A stretch of 64,000 bases of DNA from AP-15 sp963845735 (GCA_963845735.1 CAWJTR010000038.1:124001-188000), one strand, 5' to 3'. Positions 8,540-18,152 are shown, numbered from the stretch's first letter. Numbers and translations are program-made. Notes: a model not told the origin generated them from the sequence alone.

Positions 8540-9508
8540 ATGGAATTGCGCAGCCTCCACTACTTCGTCCGCATTGCCGAACTCGGCAGCATCACCCGCG
8601 CCTCGGCGCATCTGCAGATAGCACAACCGGCTCTGACCCGGCACATTCAGCGGCTCGAGGATGAGCTCGACGCTCCCCTGTTCACCCGGGCCAATCGCGG
8701 CGTCCGGCTGACCGAGGCCGGGCAAAAACTGCTCGACAGCGCCCAGCGCATCCTGCGCGATGTCGAGCGCGCCGGCGACGAGATCCGGGCGCACAAGGCG
8801 CACCCCTCCGGCAAGATCATCCTTGGCGTGACACCCCCATTGTGCCCGGTCGTGGTCCCCGAGTTGTTCGCGCGCATGCGCGAGCATTTTCCGCTGATCG
8901 AACTGAAGGTGGTTCATGCCGGCACGGCGCGGCTCGAAGAATTCATCATCGCCGGTCTCGTCGATTTGGCGCTAATGACGATGATTTCGCGCAGCCGGCT
9001 GATCGCCTTGACCCGATTGGCGGAAGAGGAAATGGTGCTGGTGACGCGTCCCGATGCGCGGCCACAAGGCTTTGTCACCGTTGAGGAATTGAACCGCACC
9101 CCGCTGATCCTCGGCGACGGGATGCGCGGTTCACTCGATGTGTTGCTGGCCGGCCGCGGCATCGCATTGCGGGTTGATACAGAGCTCGACGATCACGAAA
9201 CCATCCGGCTGATGGTGCAGCAGGGCGTCGGCGCCTCCATCCTGCCGCACTCCTCGGTTTATCGCGAATCCGCGCGCGGGGCGGTGCAGGCGCACCGGAT
9301 CACGGCGACCGGGCTATTCCGCACCCTGGCGATTGGCGTCGCCGCGAGCCGCGGCCCCTCCGCTGCGCGGCAGGCGGTTGCCGAGATCGTTACTGAGGTT
9401 CTTGGCGATATCGAAGCCGACGGCAAGCTCCGCCGGCCGCTTGACCAGCCGGCCGTCGAAGCCGCCGTCCGTTCGCGGCGGCGCCAACCGGCCAAGATCG
9501 AAGCTTAG
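8540..9508 (+). CDS. LysR-family transcriptional regulator
   Basis: 322 residues from the ATG at 8540 (MELRSLHYFVRIAELGSITR); an upstream in-frame GTG at 8519 would add seven unconserved residues. N-terminal winged HTH (residues ~1-60, ASAHLQIAQPALTRHIQRLE) is followed by a LysR substrate-binding domain (~90-295) with the typical GKIILGVTPP entry strand. It is divergent from the three LLM monooxygenases and 32 nt upstream of the amidohydrolase, so it probably controls both and senses a pathway intermediate. The C-terminal ~20 residues are Arg-rich and likely disordered. Confidence 0.85.
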   Translation: MELRSLHYFVRIAELGSITRASAHLQIAQPALTRHIQRLEDELDAPLFTRANRGVRLTEAGQKLLDSAQRILRDVERAGDEIRAHKAHPSGKIILGVTPPLCPVVVPELFARMREHFPLIELKVVHAGTARLEEFIIAGLVDLALMTMISRSRLIALTRLAEEEMVLVTRPDARPQGFVTVEELNRTPLILGDGMRGSLDVLLAGRGIALRVDTELDDHETIRLMVQQGVGASILPHSSVYRESARGAVQAHRITATGLFRTLAIGVAASRGPSAARQAVAEIVTEVLGDIEADGKLRRPLDQPAVEAAVRSRRRQPAKIEA

Positions 9509-9540
9509 ACGCAAAATGCAAAATAGAGAGGAGCAACGCC

Positions 9541-10378
9541 ATGCAGATCGTCGATTCACAGATCCATCTCTGGGAAAACGCGCGGATGTCGCCGCAGCAC
9601 CGGCAAATCCCGACCTACAACGTCGATGACGCGTTGAAAGAGATGGCCGAGGCCGGGGTCGACGCAGCGGTCATTCATCCGCCCAGCACGCTCGGCGAGG
9701 GGCCAAATGTGCAGGCGGTCGAAGCAGTCAAAGCCTACCCGGCCAAGTTTTGCATCCTCGGCAATTTCGACTTGCAAGCGCCGAACCGCGAGGAGATCGT
9801 CAAGAACTGGCGGCAGCGGCCCGGGCATGCTCGGTTTCCGCTTCACGTTCAACCAGCCGCATCAGGCGAGCTGGTGGTCGGACGGCTCGCTCGACTGGTT
9901 CTGGGCGGCGTGCGAACGCGAAAAACTGCCGGTCGGCCTAATGGCCGGCGGGCATCTGACTGACCTAGGCCGCATCGCCGAGCGCCATCCCGGCCTTAAA
10001 CTGCACATCGACCACCACGGCCGCGGCGGCGGGGCCGGTTCGGGGAAGGACGATGCCGCTTTCGCGAACCTCGGCGATATGCTGGCGCTCGCCAAATATC
10101 CCAATGTCGCGGTCAAGCTGTCGGGCGCGCCGAGCTATTCGAGCGAACCCTACCCCTACCGCAACATCCACAAATACATCCGCCAGATCGTCGACGCGTT
10201 CGGCCCGCAGCGTTGTTTCTGGGGCACCGACATCACCCGCATGCCGTGCTCGTATCGGCAATGCGTGACGATGTTCACCGAGGAGCTGCCGTGGCTGCAG
10301 GGCCGCGACAAGGAGCTGGTGATGGGCGACGCGATCTGCGCCTGGCTCGGCTGGCAACGCCCCGTCGTCGCGGCTTGA
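9541..10378 (+). CDS. amidohydrolase-2 family metal-dependent hydrolase, one frameshift
   Basis: TIM-barrel amidohydrolase of the 2-pyrone-4,6-dicarboxylate-lactonase/aminocarboxymuconate-decarboxylase type: QIVDSQIHLWE at the N-terminus carries the first metal motif (HxW variant of HxH), LHIDHHGR (~155) a metal His, and CFWGTDITRMPCSY (~235) the metal Asp. The frame shifts by one base near 9820 (KNWRQRPG | MLGFRFTFNQ) in a CCCGGG run; both frames join into a normal ~278-residue protein. GAGAGGAG precedes the start, and the gene follows the LysR gene by 32 nt. Lactone or decarboxylation chemistry in the same pathway as the LLM enzymes is inferred. Its last ~100 bp are repeated at 12221-12315. 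Confidence 0.7.
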
Positions 10379-10448
10379 TCAGAGTAGGCAGGTAAGCAAA
10401 GTGTAATCCACCGCCGTTAGCGGAATGCGCTTGCGCTTTTCCGTTGGG

Positions 10449-11774
10449 GTGGACGGCCCCGCGGCATCTGGTGCCAAAGTTCGGTCGTCGAAATCGCGAA
10501 CTGGAGACCGTCCATGACCGAGATTACGCGCATTGCCATCGACACGTCCAAGTCGGTGTTTACCCTGCACGGGGTTGACCTTGAGGGCCGCGCGGTATTG
10601 CGGCGCAATCTGCGGCGACGCGAGCTGCTGCCATTCTTTGAAAGGCTGGCCCCGCTCGAGGTGGCGCTGGAAGCGTGCGGCGGCTCGCATCACTGGGGGC
10701 GCGCGCTGGGAGCACTCGGCCACCGCGTACGCCTGATCCCGCCGCAATATGTCAGGCCGTTTGTCAAGCGCAGCAAGAACGACCGCAACGATGCCGAGGC
10801 GATCAGCGTCGCCGCGGCGCAGCCGTCGATCGCCAGCGTACCGGTCAAGTCAGCCGAGCAGCAGGCCGCGGCGATGCTGTTGTCGGTTCGCGAGCTATTG
10901 GTGCGGCAACACACCCAGCTGGTCAATGCGCTGCGCGGCCATGCCGCCGAGATCGGGGTGGTGGCGCCGCTCGGCGAGAAGGGCTTGGCCGAGCTGCGGA
11001 CCGAGGTCGCCGCGGCCGATGAGGCAGCGGTGCCGTCGGCGGCGAAGCAGGCGATCGCACTGTTGGGCCAGGAAGTCGAGCGCATCGAGATGCGGCGGCG
11101 AGCGATCGACACCACGCTGATGCAACAGCACAAGGCCAACCCGGTCAGCCGGCGGCTGGCCGCGATCCCGGGGATCGGACCGATCGGGGCGTTGAATTTA
11201 GCGCTGCGGGTTGACCCGACGCAGTTCAAATCGGCGCGGCATTTTGCGGCCTGGCTCGGGCTAGCGCCGCGCGAATGCTCGACTGCCGGCAGACAGCGCC
11301 TGGGCGGCATCAGCCGCGCCGGCGACGAGCGGCTGCGCCAGTTGCTGGTATTAGGGGCGACCGCGGTCATCCAACATGCCAAACCCGGCCAGCCAGCCAC
11401 CTCGCCGTGGCTGCTCAGCCTGCTCAGCCGCAAGCCGCGCAAACTCGCCGCCGTGGCTTTGGCCAACAAGACGGCCCGCATTGTGTGGGCCATGATGACG
11501 CGCGGGGAGGCCTACCGGCCGCGGCCGGCTGCTGCCTGACCCTCGTGTGCCGCGGGTGCAGGGCTTAAAGGGAGAAGATGCTGATCGGTCGGACCGACGA
11601 TCCGCAAAACCCGTGTAGGGTGGCGGCCGGCAAGGTCACTGTTCCGTTTGGGAGCGGATCGCGGAACCCATCTGGGCCAGCGGCGGGTGCCGCGACAAAC
11701 AGGCCGGACACACGATCGCAACCGCACCGCAGGATTTTTCTCCTCTCACCCCTTGCACCCAAGGGGCCGTCCAC
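10449..11774 (+). mobile_element. IS110-family (IS1111-like) insertion sequence
   Basis: A DEDD-type transposase gene lies between 12-bp perfect inverted copies, GTGGACGGCCCC (10449-10460) and GGGGCCGTCCAC (11763-11774). Sub-terminal inverted repeats of this size distinguish the IS1111 group from classic IS110, which has none. The true ends probably lie a few bases outside; no target duplication is expected or seen. The element sits 70 bp downstream of the amidohydrolase gene and about 450 bp before a second copy of that gene's 3' end. Confidence 0.65.
10514..11539 (+). CDS. IS110-family transposase
   Basis: 341 residues, intact. N-terminal DEDD RuvC-like domain with ITRIAIDTSKSVFTLHGVD (first Asp), ALEACGGSHHWGRAL and KRSKNDRNDAEAI (the paired acidic residues). 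The C-terminal transposase_20 domain contains LAAIPGIGPIGALNL and FAAWLGLAPRECSTAGRQRL, which hold the conserved Ser of this family. It catalyses site-specific recombination, now known for IS110 relatives to be guided by a bridge RNA from the element's non-coding end; the 65 bp left and ~235 bp right non-coding parts here could encode one, but I did not fold them. Confidence 0.9.
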   Translation: MTEITRIAIDTSKSVFTLHGVDLEGRAVLRRNLRRRELLPFFERLAPLEVALEACGGSHHWGRALGALGHRVRLIPPQYVRPFVKRSKNDRNDAEAISVAAAQPSIASVPVKSAEQQAAAMLLSVRELLVRQHTQLVNALRGHAAEIGVVAPLGEKGLAELRTEVAAADEAAVPSAAKQAIALLGQEVERIEMRRRAIDTTLMQQHKANPVSRRLAAIPGIGPIGALNLALRVDPTQFKSARHFAAWLGLAPRECSTAGRQRLGGISRAGDERLRQLLVLGATAVIQHAKPGQPATSPWLLSLLSRKPRKLAAVALANKTARIVWAMMTRGEAYRPRPAAA

Positions 11775-11834
11775 ACACGCCCTACGCTTGCTCGCGGGAT
11801 AGTCCCGGAGTTGTGGCGTCAACTAAGTTGACTT

Positions 11835-12107
11835 TTACGAGCGCGGCAAAGACTGGGGTGATCCGAGCGGAGTGGCCGCATCGGGCTGCTTTTTCGGCGC
11901 GTTGGGCGCGCAGTGGCCGTGCCAGACTCCAGCTTTGTCCGGTGTCGCGGCTTCCCGGTGGAACCCGTGTCCGCAGCGCTGGACCACCAAGGTGATCGCC
12001 GGGGCGGCAACCGCCTGATCATGAAATGCGATCGGCGCCGCCTGGACCAGCGCAGCGCTCGCGATAAGGCCAGCCACGGCAACTACTCCTGCAATCAACA
12101 CGCGCAT
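11835..12107 (-). CDS. small secreted protein, Cys/His-containing
   Basis: 90 residues from the ATG at 12107: signal peptide MRVLIAGVVAVAGLIASAALVQA, then a short mature chain with VVQRCGHGFHREA and VWHGHC, so two Cys and several His in a CGHG...HGHC arrangement that might bind a metal or form a disulfide. Short exported proteins of this GxG/H-rich type are common in Bradyrhizobium-like genomes. It lies just outside the right end of the IS110 element. Function unknown. Confidence 0.5.
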   Translation of the reverse strand: MRVLIAGVVAVAGLIASAALVQAAPIAFHDQAVAAPAITLVVQRCGHGFHREAATPDKAGVWHGHCAPNAPKKQPDAATPLGSPQSLPRS

Positions 12108-12220
12108 CACGGCCTCCAAGAATTCCACTCCAAGGCACTAATTACTACGCGCGCCCCTTTAGTGGTAGGCGCAAATTGCCGCAGTCTTAAAATAAGCTGA
12201 AGACTGCTCCCGATCTTCGG

Positions 12221-12315
12221 TTCACCGAGGAGTGGCCGTGGCTGCAAGCCACGACAAGGAGCTGGTGATGGGGGACGCGATCTGCGCCTGGCTCGGCTGG
12301 AAACGACGGGTCTGA
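12221..12315 (+). pseudogene. duplicated 3' end of the amidohydrolase gene
   Basis: About 95 bp match the end of the 9541-10378 gene (from its base 10274) at close to 90% identity: TTCACCGAGGAG, GACAAGGAGCTGGTGATGGG, ATCTGCGCCTGGCTCGGCTGG, then its own TGA. No start or upstream body is present. Just before it, 12181-12207 holds a GCAGTCTT...AAGACTGC hairpin. It is the stump of a second amidohydrolase copy, most simply left by a duplication or deletion connected with the IS110 insertion. Confidence 0.75.
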
Positions 12316-12336
12316 GAGGGCGTCGCTCTCTCTTCG

Positions 12337-12726
12337 TCATCCCCCAAGTGGGACCGGGCCGTAGGGCCGGGTGATCAGCTCCAGCAAGTGGCCGTTGGGA
12401 TCGTCGAAATAGACGCCGCGGCCGCCGTAGAGGTGATTGATCTCACCCGGCCGTTCACGGCGAAAATTCGCGTAGTGCGCGACACCCGCGGCGCGAATGC
12501 GCGCGAGAGCGGCGTCGAACTCCGCTTCGCCGACCAGGAAGGCGTAATGCTGGGGGCGGAAGTCCGCGGAGTCGGAAAAATCGAGCGTGACCCCATTGCC
12601 GGTGCGCACCGGCACGAAATGGCCCCACTTCGGCCCCGCCTCCAGGTTCAGAATGTCGGCGAGGAACTTGGCGGAAGCCCATTTATCCTTCGCCGGGATG
12701 ATCGTGTGGTTAAGCTCGACACTCAT
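12337..12726 (-). CDS. VOC-superfamily (glyoxalase/dioxygenase fold) protein
   Basis: 129 residues from the ATG at 12726. Vicinal-oxygen-chelate pattern: N-terminal ELNHTIIPAKD (first metal His), FLVGEAEFDAALARIRAAG (second repeat entry) and YFDDPNGHLLELITRPYG (terminal metal Glu in LLELIT). One VOC pair, so probably a homodimer. Substrate not predictable; it lies at the end of a leftward catabolic run and may rearrange or cleave an intermediate. Confidence 0.75.
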   Translation of the reverse strand: MSVELNHTIIPAKDKWASAKFLADILNLEAGPKWGHFVPVRTGNGVTLDFSDSADFRPQHYAFLVGEAEFDAALARIRAAGVAHYANFRRERPGEINHLYGGRGVYFDDPNGHLLELITRPYGPVPLGG

Positions 12727-12853
12727 CTTGGCTCTCCTTCTCAAAGCGGCCTACCTCGCCTCGCTGGCCGCACAGCATAGATAAGCGGATGTTTGCCTGG
12801 CTAGGCCGGCAGCTCGCCCGGAATGGCCCCGCCTGCGCGGGGCGCCGGGTGAG

Positions 12854-15046
12854 TCAGCCGAACGCGCCGGAGTTTCGCAGCGCGGCGATCTCGTCGCGGG
12901 AGAGGCCGAGCACCTCGGCCAGAACCCGATCGGTATCCGCACCGAGTTTCGGCGCCGGGCCGGAGGTGCGGCCAAAGCTGGCATGCCACGGCAGACCGGG
13001 GAGCACGCCGGCGCCGTGCCTGTCCCAGAACCCGCGCTGCTTCAGGTGCTCGCTGTTGACGAGGTCGACGGAATTGGCCAGTGCCGCGGCCGGGATGCCG
13101 GCGCGGATCAAGTCGGCGGCGATGGCCGCAGCGACCTGGGGGCGCAGCCAGGCGGCGAGCGTGTCGTCGATCGCAGCGCGCTGCTCGATGCGCTGGCGAA
13201 AGCCGTAGCCCCGCCATCGGCGACAGCGCCGGGACGACGGCGCACAGGCTGCGCCATTGCCGATCATCGGTGACGGCGATGCTGATCCAGTCGTCGTCGC
13301 CGGCGCAGCGATAGGCCCCGTGCGGGACATAGCGGCTGGAACGGTTACCCTGCGGTCGCGGCGGCGTTTCGAGCTGCGTCGCCAGCAAGGGGTCCGCCAT
13401 CGTCCACAGCAACGCCTCGATCATCGAGAAGTCGACCCGGGCCACGCCGCCGTGCCGGCGCCGTTGCCACAGCCCGGCGGCGACGATGAAGGCCAGCATC
13501 AGGCCGCACATCGGGTCGAGCCACGCAAAACCCACGCGCGGCGGCGATCTCCGGGTGGCGATTGAGCCCGGCGAACCCGGCATAGCATTGCAGCAAGGTG
13601 CCATAGGCGACGGCATGCGCCTCCGGCCCGGTGCGCCCGAGACCGGAGGCCGAGACGTAAATCAGATCGGGGTTGAGCGTTTGCAGCGCGTCGGCGCCGA
13701 GGCCGAGCCGGTCCATGACGCCGGTCGCGAAGTTTTCGATCAGCACGTCGGATTTGGCGGCCAATTCCCGCGCGACGGCGGCCGCCTGCGGCTTTTTCAG
13801 ATCGAGGACGATGCCGCGTTTGGCTTGGCCGAGCACGGTGTGCAATTCGGAGGTGCGGCCCGGGTCGCCGCGGCCGGGAGCTTCGATCTTGATCACTTCG
13901 GCGCCCATCGCCGCGAGATAGCGGGTGGCCGTCGGCCCGGCGATGACCCAGCTGAAATCGAGGATGCGAACCCCGGAGAGCGGCATCGGCCCGGATCTGC
14001 CGCGCCCGATACCCTGCCCCGCCGCCGCACGCCCGGTATCGGTGATCCGCAATCCGAAGGGCGGTCCCGGCGCCTTGACCGAGCGTCCGCCGATCTCGAT
14101 CGGCCGGTAGAAGTTGCGATGCGCGAGCTGCGGCGAAGCGAGCTGTTCGGCCGGCTCGCGCAACGGGAAGCTCGGCACATGGGCGGCCTGGGCCTGGTCG
14201 GCGATCCACTGCTTATCGTGCTCGCGGCTCCACGCCGACATCAGCGCGTGAAGCGCGTCCCAATTGGCCACTCGGTCGGGTTTGGTCGCAAAACGCGGGT
14301 CGCCTCCCCAATCGGGCGAGCCCATCACGCCCAACCAGGCGGCCCATTGGCGGTCTTCGCGCGGCGAGATTGCCGCATATCCGTCGCGTGCGGGCAGAAT
14401 GCAGACCGTGGCCCCGTTGCCGTCGGTCAGCCGCTTGCGCGCCCGGCTCTTTCCGGTGAGCCCGGCATTCGCCAGCTCGCCGATCGCCATCGTCGCCAGC
14501 GCTTCCTCGATCGACACGTCGATCACGGCGCCGGGCTCGGCCGCGAATACCGCGTGCATGCCGGCGCAAGCGGCGGCCAATCCGCCGATAAAGGCCGATT
14601 GTTCGCCAACCGGGCGGATCGGCGCTTCGGCGAGATCGTCGACCTGTCCGGTCAACAGCCGGGCGATGCCGCTGCTGAAGAACAAGGTCAGATCGGTCGC
14701 GGGATCGTTGGCCCGTGGCCCCGACTGTCCGAAGGGGGAGATATAAACGAGCGCCGCCGCCGGGTTGCAGCGGCGCAGAGCGGCGACGTCATATTGGCGA
14801 GCCAGGAGATCATCGGGCCGGCCTTCGCAGATGATCAAATCGGCCATCGCCAGCGCATCGCGCGCCTGACCCGAGGTCGCCGGAAAGGATCGTCTTGCCG
14901 TGGTTGAGGTACTGCGCGAGCGCTGTCGACAGGCTAGGGTCGATGGCGGTGACCGCGGCGCCGATATCGGCCAGAAGCCGTCCGCACACGGCGGCGGCCA
15001 AGCCATCGCCGACTTGAACGACCCTCAATTCTGCCAACAACGCCAT
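12854..15046 (-). CDS. double-domain CaiB/BaiF (class III) CoA transferase, three frameshifts
   Basis: About 730 residues if indels are ignored. Two consecutive CaiB-type domains: the first starts MALLAELRVVQVGDGLAAAV and runs to about residue 350; the second begins at LSGVRILDFSWVIAGPTATR with AAMGAEVIKIEAP, RGIVLDLKKP and a DPMCGLMLAFIVAAGLWQR entry to the substrate side. Frame changes lie near 14885, 13535 and 13215. Class III transferases move CoA between carboxylic acids; tandem fusions are known and often one half is degenerate. The neighbours suggest activation of an organic-acid intermediate. The start is the ATG at 15046. Confidence 0.65.
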
Positions 15047-15140
15047 TGGTGACGAGTACACTGCGGGCGACCCTCCTGCGGCCTAGCGCTCGCCGAATGT
15101 ATCCGGCCGGCCGCGCGCGCAGGAACTGCCCCTCGCTATC

Positions 15141-15913
15141 TTATTCGGCCGCTTCTCGAATCGGCGGTGCGGGACCGCGGCTGCCTGTCGGCAGATCGAA
15201 CAACTCGGCGGGCAATTGATTGACGTAGGCGAGGATTTCGGCGGTCGGGACAACGTCGGCGTATTTGGCGTGCATGTCGCAGAGGCTGACGGCGTGGCTC
15301 GCCTGGCTGCGGTCGAAGCAGCCCTCCTCGGCCAGGATCACACGATAATTCAGGCTGAAGGCGTCGACCACGGTGGCGCGCACGCAGCCCGAGGTGGTCG
15401 TGCCGACGACGATCACGCTGTCGCAGCCGAGCAGGGTGAGATAGGAGGCTAGGCTCGTTCCGAAAAAACCCGACGGCTTCTGCTTCCTGATGACGATGTC
15501 CCTGGGGCCGGGCGCGATCATCGCGACGATCTCGTTGCCGTCGACCCCATCATGCAGTGGAGCCGCCGGCCTCCTCGCCGCGGGTGCTCTTCCACCGCCA
15601 GCTGCCGGCGTCCCAATTATCCGGCCGCCGCTCCCCGGTGGTGTAGATGACCGGCAGCCCTTTTCCGATGTGCCGCGTCGATCAGCGACTTGATGTAATC
15701 GAGCGCGATCCAGGCATCCTCGCCGCAGGAAGTGCGCCAGCGTTTGATCGATTCGAGGATCGGTTCCGGCCGCTCGCCGCAGAACGCCCAATTGACGTCG
15801 ATCACCAGCAACGCCGGTCTTTTGCCGAACCCGGCGCGGGCGCCGAACCCGCCGGCGGCAAAGACCGCCTTGTCGCGTTCGGTCAGAAACTTGTCCCAGA
15901 TCCGCTCGGTCAT
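15141..15913 (-). CDS. isochorismatase-like cysteine hydrolase, two frameshifts
   Basis: About 257 residues. Catalytic triad of the family: Asp in PALLVIDVN, Lys in IRKQKPSGFFGTSL, and Cys in VVGTTTSGCVRATVVDAF. The long N-terminal arm (ERIWDKFLTERDKAVF) and the WKSTRGEEAG segment resemble N-carbamoylsarcosine amidase and maleamate amidohydrolase rather than nicotinamidase. Frames join near 15660 (KGLPVIYTTGERR) and 15560 (DGVDGNEIV). ATG at 15913 follows GGAGGG. Amide hydrolysis within this cluster is inferred; the exact substrate is open. Confidence 0.65.
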
Positions 15914-15949
15914 CGCCAATCCCTCCTTTTTTCTCGGCTCGCCTCCAAG

Positions 15950-17038
15950 TCAGCCGCTCATCCGAACGAATTCGGCAGCGGGTGTTAGCGGCCGGTAGCT
16001 GTCGACGCCGATCAAGGTGCCGGTGCGGCGCATGCCGGGCTTGCGCCGCGCCTGGAAGGCGGCGCGGGTGGCCTCGTCGGCGCCATGCAGGATGCCCTGC
16101 GGCGTGTGCCGGAAGCTGCCGGGCCGGCGCCCGCCCGGGTCCTCGTCGGCATGGCTCAGCATGACTTCGTCCATGTCGATGTTGCGGTGATAGCTCGGCA
16201 ATTCCTCGGCGTCGGGATCGGTGACGGCGAGCATCGGCACAATGCTGAGCACGACAAAACCCGGCGCCTCGAAGGTCACCCAGGCCGAGGGCGGGACATG
16301 GATCCGGTCCGACATGATCGGCAAGATGTTCCGCACGTTGAGCTTGAACGGGAACAGATCGCCCTTCCAGCCAACCACCTTCATCGGGTCGTTCTTGTAA
16401 AAGATCGAGCTGTGCCCGCCGGGATGCTTGAGCCGCACCTCGTATTCGTCCTGTTTTGGCCAGCCGTAATCGGCGATATCGGGCACCTCGAGCATCGTCG
16501 GGTCGATCGGCGTGTGACGGCCGACCTGCTCGTGCTCGCTGAGGCGGATCGGCTGCGGTGATTCGACGACCAGCAGCAAGCTGTCCCCAGCCTCGGGCAG
16601 GTGCCGGAACGTTGTCGCCTTCGGCAGCAACACCCAGTCGCCCGGTTCATACGAGAGCGGACCGAATTCGGTGGCGAAGACGCCGCGGCCGCGATGCACG
16701 AAATAAAGAAGATCGCCCTCCATATCGCGATAGCAATAAGGCATCGCCTCTCGCCGCCGGCTGATCGCCACCGCGACATCGTCGTTCGACAGCAAGGTCT
16801 GCCAGCCGCCGCGCGGGTCGCCGGCATCGGCCGCCACGACATCGGCGCTGTCGACCTGCCGCGGCCGGTAGTCGCCTTCGAAGCGCACGACCTCGTTCGG
16901 TCCGTCGGTGCGATAGAGCATCGCAACCGGCCCGGCAAAGCCCTGCCGGCTCAGATGCTCCTCGCGCAGATCGCCGAGCCCGACCCGCGCCTGACGCACA
17001 AAGCGGCCGCGCGTGACATGGATCCAAGAGCGCGTCAT
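15950..17038 (-). CDS. homogentisate 1,2-dioxygenase-like bicupin
   Basis: 362 residues, intact. N-terminal cupin (~70-190, GDLLYFVHRGRGVFATEFG, YEPGDWVLLPKATTFR) and C-terminal cupin (~230-350) with the family signature YHRNIDMDEVMLSH and FRHTPQGILHG, the positions of the Fe(II) ligands in homogentisate dioxygenases. It is ~70 residues shorter than classical HgmA, and the ligand block reads HRNxDxDE instead of HRNxxxE. It should cleave an aromatic ring, but the substrate need not be homogentisate. It lies between the isochorismatase-like and aldolase genes on the same strand, supporting an aromatic degradation operon. Confidence 0.65.
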   Translation of the reverse strand: MTRSWIHVTRGRFVRQARVGLGDLREEHLSRQGFAGPVAMLYRTDGPNEVVRFEGDYRPRQVDSADVVAADAGDPRGGWQTLLSNDDVAVAISRRREAMPYCYRDMEGDLLYFVHRGRGVFATEFGPLSYEPGDWVLLPKATTFRHLPEAGDSLLLVVESPQPIRLSEHEQVGRHTPIDPTMLEVPDIADYGWPKQDEYEVRLKHPGGHSSIFYKNDPMKVVGWKGDLFPFKLNVRNILPIMSDRIHVPPSAWVTFEAPGFVVLSIVPMLAVTDPDAEELPSYHRNIDMDEVMLSHADEDPGGRRPGSFRHTPQGILHGADEATRAAFQARRKPGMRRTGTLIGVDSYRPLTPAAEFVRMSG

Positions 17039-17122
17039 CCCAATCCTCCCGCAGTGAGCCGTTCTATCGCCGCGGACGCGCAGAATACCGCAAGCCCGCC
17101 CGGCGGCCCATACAGACTGCGC

Positions 17123-17852
17123 TCAGGCACTCTCTGCGAGCGCCTTGGCCTTCCACAACTCCCAGGGCCGGCCGATCTGCGCGCTATTGGTTTCGGCCGC
17201 CGCTTTGGCTTCCTCTTCGTTGAGGAACACGACTTGTCCCTGCCCGAGGCGCAGCGCCTCGCTTTCGAGCCGGGCGTTGACCTCGGTGTAAATCGCGCGG
17301 AAAACCGCCTCTTTGACAGATTGGCCGACGACCACATTGCCATGGCCGCGCAGCAACGCCACCGGCGCGCTGCCGAGCTGTCTTGGCCAGAGCCGCGCCG
17401 AGCGCCGGCATTGCGGATCAGCATGTCGGTGGCCTGGGCCGCCGGCGTCCCGGATCTCGAACACCGGCACCCCGACGCCGAGAAAACCGCCGAGATGGAA
17501 GATCGGCCGCAGCGCCACGCCGACGACGCCGAACGGGATCACCGCCGGCGAGTGGCTGTGCACGACCGCCTTGACCTCCGGATGGGCCCGGTAGATCTCG
17601 CCGTGGATGAAGCGCTCGAGATAGGCGGTGCGGCCCCGCGCATCGATGGGGTTGCCGTCGAGATCGAATTCCATGACATCGTTCGGCGGTGACCAGCGCC
17701 GGCGCCATGCTTCGCGCCAGCAAGAAGCGGCCCGGGTCCTTGTCGTGCCTGGCGCTGACATGGCCGAAACCGTCGAGCACACCCTCTGCGGCGAGGATAC
17801 GATTGGCGGCAACGAGATCGCCGATCAACTCGGCATCCACCGAACTCATCAT
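17123..17852 (-). CDS. class II aldolase/adducin-family protein, multiple frameshifts
   Basis: About 243 residues. Class II aldolase features: LAAEGVLDGFGHVSARHD (N-terminal), FIHGEIYRAHPEVKAVVHSH with the metal HSH pair, and VALLRGHGNVVVGQSVKEAV with the third metal His. Frame changes near 17690 and two or more between 17380 and 17445. Family members are Zn-dependent aldolases or decarboxylases such as 3-hydroxy-2-methylpyridine-dicarboxylate decarboxylase; the substrate here is unknown. Part of the leftward catabolic run. Confidence 0.65.
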
Positions 17853-18152
17853 ACCATCACCCCAGGCCTCGACGCCGGAACCGATTGACGCTCATCGGGT
17901 TTTGACCTTCTTTCAGATCACGTGTGTACCTCCCTTAATCCGATACCCCTCACGATATTCCGTTCGCGGTAGCTCGTGAGGATAGATGCATTCGATTGGT
18001 ACGAAGCGAGTTCCTAGGTGAGCTCCGATCGTGACGTCATCGAGGACAGACGATTGTTCAAAATCGTACGCTAAGCCGCGCTTCGTTTGTTTCTGCCGCC
18101 TTCTTTTGACGCACACGTCCTACTTCTCCCGCCGACAAGCACCGAACACATC
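17853..18152. other. intergenic, one short unsupported frame
   Basis: 300 bp between the aldolase start and the cupin stop. It is lower in GC than its surroundings. A 67-codon leftward frame (18116-17913, MCVKRRRQKQTKRG...) exists but matches no family I recognise and has no obvious ribosome binding site. Confidence 0.35.

Noticed and set aside
13486..14907. Rightward frame of 473 codons opposite the CoA transferase
   Set aside because: No family motifs; antisense shadow of clear CaiB/BaiF domains.
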